From the NCBI GenBank assembly GCA_905197435.1, contig CAJJYX010000094.1, forward strand, positions 1 through 12,534: DNA of 12,534 nucleotides. Reading direction: 5' to 3'. The position numbers were made by a program, and so were the translations under genes. Below the pieces are notes generated by a model that was not told where the DNA came from, did not search any database, and saw only the letters and a list, made by a program, of their open reading frames with translations. Source of the DNA: an uncultured Bacteroides sp. (GTDB lineage: Bacteria; Bacteroidota; Bacteroidia; Bacteroidales; Bacteroidaceae). Positions 7,289 to 12,534 of this stretch are shown here, piece after piece; position 1 is the stretch's first letter, and every line of letters begins with the position of its first letter.

Positions 7289-7296
7289 CAAAAGTA
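7289..7296 (-). promoter_or_regulatory. Bacteroides-type -7 element (TACTTTTG)
   Basis: On the minus strand TACTTTTG matches the TAnnTTTG -7 consensus of the Bacteroides primary sigma factor exactly. The expected TTTG -33 box 19-21 bases upstream is absent, which weakens the call. Transcription would start near 7283 and run toward the kinase gene. Confidence 0.4.
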
Positions 7297-7340
7297 GTAT
7301 ATTTTTCGGGATGCACGGCATGATGAGGGTAATAAAGCGC

Positions 7341-7384
7341 AATATGCAAACAAAGCGTGACGGAATTTGACCGTCACGCTTTGT
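7341..7384 (-). terminator. Terminator of the permease-ATPase-TraB operon
   Basis: Perfect 14-base-pair inverted repeat, ACAAAGCGTGACGG (7350-7363) with CCGTCACGCTTTGT (7371-7384), loop of 7. On the minus strand the stem ends in GCTTTGTTTGCATATT, a U-rich tail, 44 bases after the TraB/GumN stop codon. Confidence 0.85.
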
Positions 7385-7427
7385 ATCGCTTGCCATTTAA
7401 GTTGTTAGAGAGAAATTGTTAGAGGAT

Positions 7428-8312
7428 TTATTTCATGGCTTCTATTGTGTATCCTTGTCGCTTCAGAAGGTTCAATACTCCGTTGTCTCCGGGCAGATGT
7501 CCGGCGCCGACTACGAAGAGGGTGGGGGCTTCCGTCATGATGGCGGGCATCTTTTCAGCCCATGCTTTGTTGCGGTTATCCAGCAATGCTTCCATCTCTT
7601 CCGGTAACGGGTCACATGAGTTGCCGTCACGTTCTTCCATTAGTTGCAGCATGGCATCCAAGTCTTGCTTTTCATAAGCGGCAATCAGGCGTTTGCTTTG
7701 GTCGATGCCTTTCTCGATGTCACTGATGGCGCAGTAAAGGAGGTTTGCCTGGCGCTGCAGCGTCTGGCTGTTGAATAGGATATCTATTTGTGACTGAGCT
7801 GTTTCCAAACCGCCGACTTTCTTGCCTTGCAGTCCTGCCTGCTGCTGGAAGTAAGTGTCGAGCTGTTCTTGCGGGTTGAAGCCCGGAGTATGTTTCATGT
7901 AGAGCAGGACGGTGAGCTGCTGGTTGATGGCGGCCGGTTTAAGTTGCGTCAGCATGGCAATGTCCACCATCATGTTTTCCTTGATGGCTTTGCCCACTTC
8001 TTCATATTGTTCGGGGGTAAAGAGGCTTTGCAGCGTGGTGTCTTTGGGCATCATCATTTGCTGCTGCATGCTTTGCATGAAGGCGGGAGTTGCGGTTTCG
8101 CTCATCACGACCTCACCGTATACTTGGTTGGTCTCGTTCATGGCCTGCGGCATGGCAGCGATGCTGTCCTTGATACTGAGTGGAGAGAGGTGGTAAGTAC
8201 CGAAAATATAGGATGGCTTCTCCAATCCCTTACCGGATATCTTCCATAAAAGTTGTGCATTGGCACTTAGCGCAATGCTGATGAATAAGAGGATGCCTAA
8301 AAGTTTCTTCAT
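7428..8312 (-). CDS. Exported TraB/GumN family protein
   Basis: 294 residues with a clear signal peptide (MKK, hydrophobic core LLGILLFISIALS, cleavage after ANA at ~19). The mature protein has the marks of the TraB/GumN (PF01963) family: FGTYHLSP near the N-terminus (GTYH 38-41), GGLE at 167-170, and the C-terminal FVVGAGHLPGDNGVLNLL (266-283). This family shares the fold and the two GxxH-type sites of Tiki metalloproteases (inferred distant relation); enzymatic activity of bacterial members is not established. The middle is Met/Gln rich (QSMQQQMMMP, 80-89). It likely acts in the periplasm. It starts 12 bases after the stop of the ABC ATPase gene, so it is the last gene of that operon; a link to the transporter's function is inference. 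Start preceded by AAAAGAAGAAAACA, A-rich without Shine-Dalgarno. Confidence 0.88.
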   Translation of the reverse strand: MKKLLGILLFISIALSANAQLLWKISGKGLEKPSYIFGTYHLSPLSIKDSIAAMPQAMNETNQVYGEVVMSETATPAFMQSMQQQMMMPKDTTLQSLFTPEQYEEVGKAIKENMMVDIAMLTQLKPAAINQQLTVLLYMKHTPGFNPQEQLDTYFQQQAGLQGKKVGGLETAQSQIDILFNSQTLQRQANLLYCAISDIEKGIDQSKRLIAAYEKQDLDAMLQLMEERDGNSCDPLPEEMEALLDNRNKAWAEKMPAIMTEAPTLFVVGAGHLPGDNGVLNLLKRQGYTIEAMK

Positions 8313-8324
8313 TGTTTTCTTCTT

Positions 8325-9065
8325 TTAATTGTTTTCGGCTTGTTCTTCTGCAATCTCCTCTTCCACACTGACATTGAAATAGGTCTCCAACTCTTGTTCG
8401 GCAGAGTTGTCCTTATTCTGGATATCGCGGATAATGACACCGTTTTCCAGCAATGCAATACGTGGGCAAACGTCCACCGTATGGTTCAGATTATGACTGG
8501 AAATGATGACTGTGGCTCCATGTTCTTCGTTGTATCTTTTCAGAAGATGCTTGATAATGGATTGTGAGCTGGGGTCAAGGAAGTTGAACGGTTCATCCAG
8601 TATCAGCAGTTGCGGATGATGGAGCATGGCGGAGATAATGCCGATTTTCTGTTTGTTCCCGGCAGAATAGTTGCGGATGTATTTCTTCTGGCCCATCACC
8701 TCACCATTCATGAAACGCTCGAAGGGAAGCAAGCGTTCGTCTACCTCTTCTTTCTTCAGGCCGTACATCTTACCGATGAAGTAGAAATATTCTTCGGGAG
8801 TGAGGTAATCTATCAGGAAACCGTCGTCAATGAAAGCTCCCGTGAATTTTTTCCAGTCCTCGCTTTTGCTGACGTCGATGTCATTGATGGTTACATTGCC
8901 CCGGTCAGCCTGCAGCAAGTCGAGTATCAGGCGGAAGAGTGTGGTTTTTCCTGCACCGTTGTTGCCTACCAGTCCCAGCATATCACCCTGGTTGATGGTA
9001 TAGTTTTCTATATCTACGGCTTTCTTTGTGCCGAAGTTTTTCTGTAAATTATTGATGTGTATCAT
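8325..9065 (-). CDS. ABC transporter ATP-binding protein
   Basis: 246-residue nucleotide-binding subunit. Walker A GNNGAGKTT (34-42), signature region NYSAGNKQKIG (132-142) where SAGNK stands in place of the usual LSGGQ, Walker B LLILDEP (153-159), D-loop NFLD (161-164) and switch histidine H191 in ISSHNLNH. At the Q-loop position the sequence reads GAFIDDGFLIDYLTPEE (76-92), with Asp in place of the usual Gln. The short tail after residue 220 is acidic (VEEEIAEEQAENN). It lies between its likely partner permease (32 bases upstream) and the TraB/GumN gene (12 bases downstream), all on the minus strand. The general type is a DrrA/CcmA-like exporter ATPase; substrate and direction cannot be told. 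Confidence 0.93.
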   Translation of the reverse strand: MIHINNLQKNFGTKKAVDIENYTINQGDMLGLVGNNGAGKTTLFRLILDLLQADRGNVTINDIDVSKSEDWKKFTGAFIDDGFLIDYLTPEEYFYFIGKMYGLKKEEVDERLLPFERFMNGEVMGQKKYIRNYSAGNKQKIGIISAMLHHPQLLILDEPFNFLDPSSQSIIKHLLKRYNEEHGATVIISSHNLNHTVDVCPRIALLENGVIIRDIQNKDNSAEQELETYFNVSVEEEIAEEQAENN

Positions 9066-9097
9066 GTCAGTGATTGATGTTTAGTGAATTATGATTT

Positions 9098-10585
9098 TTA
9101 TTTCTGTCTGCTGTCTCTGAATCCTTCCATGTTTTTGTAGCGGCGTTTCATGAGCCGGTGATATACATTCATCAGCCAGAATCTGGAGGTAGCGATGAAT
9201 GCTACGCCAATGCCGATGAGTATCCACGGGGTAACTTCTTTGCCGAAAATGGCATTCAGTACAAAAAGCAGAAGCAAAGGTACGCCGAAAGCACTTGCTG
9301 AAATCAGGTTTTGCAATCCTGTGCCTATATTCTGCCGGCTGGTCATTTTTGAATTCAAGTCGGTGGTCTTGTTGTTGTAGACCGCCAGTTGGAACAGACA
9401 GCAGTATACGGCTCCCGGAATGAATATCAGCCATGCAATGCAGCTGAGTACGGATACCTTGCCTGTGATCATACCGGGAATCATCAAGATCATAGGAATG
9501 AGCAATGCAATGCTGTACAGTATGTATTTGGCGCGCAGCAACGAATAGATGGATTCTTTGCGGCTCATCAGTCCGTCGATGTAATTGCCTTCGTAGCCCA
9601 TCAGCGCGCTGAGGAACATGATGCCGAAGATAACGTAGTTGTAGAGGACGAAGAAATCTCTCAGGCCTCCGTCATAGACATCGGAAAAACTGATGATGCA
9701 ACTGAACATTATCACTACGCCGGTTATGGAATAGAGCGAGCGTTTGCAAATTTTGTTACGCAGCAACATTTTGAGCTCCAGTTTCATGTATTCGCCTATT
9801 TCACCGTAGCGGTCGAGGAATTTGTATTCGGATACATGTTTTATCTTTGTATCTTCCACTTTGTTCAACTCGTTGTAGATGAGCTTCTGCATCAGGGTGC
9901 GGTTGATGAGCCATAGGATGACAATCGCAGCCAGTACGGCGATAAATGACAAGATGTTTCCGGTGATGAATCCTTCACCCAGGTCGACGGAGAGGTCGAA
10001 GAGCGGGCTGTTGTCCGGAATGAAAAGTGCGGCGGCAATGCCGCCATACACAATTACCGGTAAGGCCAGCCACCAGATGCGTTCGCCCATTAGCGTGCGG
10101 CACAGCAGGAACCAGTAGTTGTTGAATATCATCAGCAGCCAGATGCCGATGCAGTAGGTCAGCACACCGGCGATTCCATAGAATCTGGTAACGGTGATTA
10201 TGGCAAACGGAACAAAAAGGAACAGCCAGAACAGGTTGAAACCGCTCAAACCGGAACGTATCAGCAGGAAGTCTATGAGACGGCTGCGTTTTAAGGGGAG
10301 TAGCAGATAGGGCTTGACTTCTTGTGTGGGCGTTTTCTGAAAAGGGAAACGCATTATGAAGTCCAGTACCAACACAAATATCAATCCACTGTTCATTACA
10401 TGATAGGCTTCTGTGGCACCGCCGTCAAAGGCGAATGCAAAGGTAGTGCCGAAGAATATCATGTAACCGGCCCAAAAGACGAACATAAAGTACATCCAGA
10501 ATTTTCCGAATTTACTCTTTTCATACATCGGATTTCGTTTTTCCGCCAGTTTTCCATGCTTGCGCAAATCTAAGAAAAGACTCAT
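9098..10585 (-). CDS. 12-helix membrane protein, likely DUF5687-type ABC permease
   Basis: 495 residues with about 12 membrane helices (approx. 29-53, 65-80, 115-134, 138-161, 170-189, 207-227, 286-300, 311-330, 353-374, 378-402, 427-447, 452-472), arranged as two sets of six with a charged cytoplasmic stretch in the middle (228-285). The N-terminus RKHGKLAEKRNPMYEKSK and overall layout fit the Bacteroidetes DUF5687 family, which sits next to ABC ATPases; recognition is from memory of the family, without a search. The ATPase gene begins 32 bases after its stop, so it should be the membrane half of that transporter. The start is placed at the ATG 10585 (MSLFLDLRK): the longer frame to 10642 would begin inside the hairpin of the upstream gene's terminator and adds a non-conserved tail. 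Substrate unknown. Confidence 0.85.
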   Translation of the reverse strand: MSLFLDLRKHGKLAEKRNPMYEKSKFGKFWMYFMFVFWAGYMIFFGTTFAFAFDGGATEAYHVMNSGLIFVLVLDFIMRFPFQKTPTQEVKPYLLLPLKRSRLIDFLLIRSGLSGFNLFWLFLFVPFAIITVTRFYGIAGVLTYCIGIWLLMIFNNYWFLLCRTLMGERIWWLALPVIVYGGIAAALFIPDNSPLFDLSVDLGEGFITGNILSFIAVLAAIVILWLINRTLMQKLIYNELNKVEDTKIKHVSEYKFLDRYGEIGEYMKLELKMLLRNKICKRSLYSITGVVIMFSCIISFSDVYDGGLRDFFVLYNYVIFGIMFLSALMGYEGNYIDGLMSRKESIYSLLRAKYILYSIALLIPMILMIPGMITGKVSVLSCIAWLIFIPGAVYCCLFQLAVYNNKTTDLNSKMTSRQNIGTGLQNLISASAFGVPLLLLFVLNAIFGKEVTPWILIGIGVAFIATSRFWLMNVYHRLMKRRYKNMEGFRDSRQK

Positions 10586-10610
10586 AGTGTTTGTATATAT
10601 GGAGTTTGTA

Positions 10611-10651
10611 TAAAAAAGGCTGCGCTGCCTTTCATCGAACAACGCAGCCTT
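10611..10651 (-). terminator. Terminator of the M16 peptidase gene
   Basis: On the minus strand AAGGCTGCG (10651-10643) pairs perfectly with CGCAGCCTT (10624-10616) and is followed by a T-run ending near 10611. It begins 15 bases after the peptidase stop codon and ends 25 bases before the permease start. The 18-base loop itself contains a possible short stem. Confidence 0.85.
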
Positions 10652-10665
10652 CTGTGTATGGTTTC

Positions 10666-12534
10666 TTATTCTTTGTCAGGAGTTTCAGGACTGATCATTG
10701 ATACCTCAATTTCGTTCTTCTGCTTGAACAGGTCGTTGGTGAACTTCTGAATGTCCTTCACAGTGATGCTGTTGACAATCTGTTCGTAGTCTTTTACCGG
10801 ATTCATACCGGTGAACAGGTATTCGTCAATGCTTCCCAGCCAGTAGCTGTTCTCCTTCAAGTTTTCGGCATGTTTCTTCAGCATGAACTCTTTCACTTTA
10901 TTCAGGTCACCTTCCGACGGGCCTGCTTTGGCGATGTTATCGAGCTCTGCAAAGATAATCTGCATCAGTTTCTCTCTTTTTGCCGGAGCAGTTTCAAATA
11001 TAATCTGCAGGAGAGCCTTTTCTTTCGGGTATTTGCTTAACTGGCCGCCTACATATACACCGTAAGTGCCGCCTTCGTCTTCACGTACTTTGGCAGTATA
11101 AACCAAGTCGAGAATCTGGCCGGTCATATCCAGCAAGATGTCGTTTCTCAGATTATACTTGCAGTCGCCGTTCAACAGGACAAAGTTCGACGCTTTGGCT
11201 GTTTCCTGCTTCCGTATGAATTCGTTCTTATAAACTCCCTGGCGCATATTGACTTTATTGTCCTTGAATGTTTCCTTGCGGTTGATGGCAGGCAGTGCAC
11301 CCAGGTATTCTGCAATGAGCGGTTTCATCTCCTCAACATTCACATTTCCTACAAAGATGAAGGTGAAATCGCTGGCATCTTTGTAGCGGTCCTGATACAT
11401 GGATAGAATCTTGTCATAATCCATCTTGTCAATCATGTCTGCTTTTATTCTGGCTCTTCTTGGATGGTGCATGTAGATACCGGCCGAAATAGAATCACTG
11501 AACGCTATTTGGGGATTCATTTCCATATTCAGCAAAGCTGCTTTGTTGCGGTTCTTGTAGGATGCAAAGGCATCGTCGTCACGGCGCGGAGCAGTGAATG
11601 TCAAGTAAGTGAGCTGCATCATCGTTTCGAAGTCTTTCGGTGAGCAATTGCCATTAACGGTTTCAGTCTTGTCACCTATACCATAGCTGACAGAGGCTTT
11701 CTTTCCGGCCAGGACCTTTTCCAAGTCTACGGCACTGAAATTGCCCAGACCGCCTACGCCCACAGCATCCAGTCCGTTGATGTTGATGATTTCCGAGTCG
11801 GGGAACAGAGAGCTACCACCCAGGCTGACTCCCTTCATGCGGATTTCGTCTGCCTTGAAGTCCGTTTTCTTGATGATGACTTTGACACCGTTGGAGAGCG
11901 TTAACTCCGTAGTGCCGAAAATATCGTCTGTCCGCTCGGATACAATCTTCCCGCCTTTCGGAGCTTCGGCCATCAAAGGCTCGTCTGATACCTTGTCTAC
12001 ATATGCAGTCAGTTTCTCGGCTTTAATTTCTTGTAGTATTTTCTTGATAGCGTCTTCTGTCGGCATTTTCAAACCTTCTTTATCCGGTCCGAGGATGGCA
12101 ACCACTTGGTTGCTGTCTGTTACAAGGGCCTGCATCATTTGGTTCAGTGCGGCAACCGGGATGGCGGGAGCTATCTGATTGATGATGGTGTATTCGTTCT
12201 CGATGCCCGGAATCGGTTCGTTGTCGAGGAAATGACGGACATATTCGTCTACGTATTCTTCATTCTTGCGTTTGTCGCGCTCGTTATAGGCAGATTCCAG
12301 ATGGCGGAGATATTCAGCACGGGCACGATTATATTCCGTTTCCGTAAAGCCGAATTGACGGGCACGCTCTGTTTCACGCAGAAGGGTCGCTATTCCATTC
12401 TCTATGGCATCTTCCTTGCAGACAACGACACCGGTAAAGGCTCCTTTGGTTTTGGCAACGAAGAAATCATCGTCATAGGTCGTTGCATAGATATAAGGAG
12501 GGTTGGCAGTCTGCACCAATTCATTCAGACGTGC
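10666..12534 (-). CDS. M16 (insulinase/pitrilysin) family peptidase, N-terminus outside window
   Basis: The frame is open from the window edge (peptide beginning ARLNELVQ) to TAA at 10668-10666, giving 622 residues. Bacteroides M16 proteins of this type are about 930-950 residues, so roughly one third is missing, including the zinc site HxxEH of the first half. Visible are the end of the first M16 half (ETERARQFGFTETEYNRARAEYLRHLESAY), a linker (VVAILGPDKEG), and the second half-barrel starting at TELTLSNGVKVIIKKTDFKADEI and including FTFIFVGNVNVEEMKPLIAEYLGALP and the conserved REDEGGTYGVYVGG (near 11055-11097), whose Arg/Tyr pair helps bind substrate in M16 enzymes. The partial product would be a zinc peptidase or chaperone-like relative, probably periplasmic; its signal peptide is not visible. 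Its own terminator separates it from the permease operon. TTG at 12517-12519 is an internal Leu codon, not a start. Confidence 0.92.
   Translation of the reverse strand, partial: ARLNELVQTANPPYIYATTYDDDFFVAKTKGAFTGVVVCKEDAIENGIATLLRETERARQFGFTETEYNRARAEYLRHLESAYNERDKRKNEEYVDEYVRHFLDNEPIPGIENEYTIINQIAPAIPVAALNQMMQALVTDSNQVVAILGPDKEGLKMPTEDAIKKILQEIKAEKLTAYVDKVSDEPLMAEAPKGGKIVSERTDDIFGTTELTLSNGVKVIIKKTDFKADEIRMKGVSLGGSSLFPDSEIININGLDAVGVGGLGNFSAVDLEKVLAGKKASVSYGIGDKTETVNGNCSPKDFETMMQLTYLTFTAPRRDDDAFASYKNRNKAALLNMEMNPQIAFSDSISAGIYMHHPRRARIKADMIDKMDYDKILSMYQDRYKDASDFTFIFVGNVNVEEMKPLIAEYLGALPAINRKETFKDNKVNMRQGVYKNEFIRKQETAKASNFVLLNGDCKYNLRNDILLDMTGQILDLVYTAKVREDEGGTYGVYVGGQLSKYPKEKALLQIIFETAPAKREKLMQIIFAELDNIAKAGPSEGDLNKVKEFMLKKHAENLKENSYWLGSIDEYLFTGMNPVKDYEQIVNSITVKDIQKFTNDLFKQKNEIEVSMISPETPDKE

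Larger units (their letters stand above)
6989..7427. other. 439-base gap without a protein gene, rich in secondary structure
   Basis: No reading frame here looks coding on either strand. It holds, from left to right: a 39-base kinase leader, a 110-base palindrome (7028-7137), a second stem-loop (about 7160-7214), a small inverted repeat GTTAT-CACT-ATAAC (7259-7272), a TACTTTTG -7 element on the minus strand (7296-7289) and the terminator of the upstream minus-strand gene (7341-7384). No tRNA cloverleaf was seen. Confidence 0.7.

Noticed and set aside
6989..7427. tRNA or small protein gene in the kinase-TraB gap
   Set aside because: No cloverleaf or CCA-ending acceptor stem was found, and no short frame has a plausible start and composition.
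7827..8249. 140-codon + strand open frame
   Set aside because: Shadow of the TraB/GumN gene; rich in His and Leu because of reversed Gln/Met codons.
9389..9916. 175-codon + strand open frame
   Set aside because: It is opposite the permease gene. Its composition (many Gln, His, Asp, Glu) is the reverse complement of hydrophobic membrane codons, and no start signal or family motif is present.

Overview
The window reads as two unrelated pieces of genome joined at about position 4328-4336. The left third (1-~4330) looks like a Clostridia / Lachnospiraceae-type Firmicute: purine-rich Shine-Dalgarno sites, a sigma-A-like promoter, a classic rho-independent terminator and family members typical of that group. 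The right two thirds (~4330-12534) looks like Bacteroides: A-rich starts without Shine-Dalgarno sites, a TAnnTTTG-type -7 element, a GH92 mannosidase, a TraB/GumN lipo/periplasmic-type protein, a DUF5687-like ABC permease and an M16 peptidase. Taxonomic assignment is inference from gene style and family membership, not from a search.

Left part, all on the + strand: the nearly complete metY (O-acetylhomoserine sulfhydrylase), a terminator, a promoter, then tcdA (tRNA ct6A dehydratase), a rhodanese domain fused to a TtcA-like tRNA-thiolation ATPase, and trxB (thioredoxin reductase). The last two are 12 bases apart and surely co-transcribed. The common theme is sulfur: sulfide assimilation, tRNA modification by E1-like and PP-loop enzymes, and the thiol reductant supply. 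trxB loses its last ~20 codons at the join.

At the join the sequence switches, in a different reading frame, into the C-terminal half of a GH92 alpha-mannosidase. Both genes are cut and no insertion sequence, repeat or integrase is visible there, so a metagenome assembly chimera is the simplest explanation.

Right part: the GH92 fragment (+) converges on an orphan hybrid-less sensor histidine kinase (-), with two hairpins between them. Upstream of the kinase is a 439-base gap without a gene. It holds a 110-base near-perfect palindrome followed on the minus strand by a T-run, a second stem-loop and a TACTTTTG promoter-like element; together these suggest an unannotated structured RNA or a long regulated leader. 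Further on, all on the minus strand and read right to left, come the M16 peptidase (cut by the window edge), its terminator, then a likely three-gene operon: 12-helix membrane permease, ABC ATPase and exported TraB/GumN protein, closed by a strong terminator at 7341-7384.
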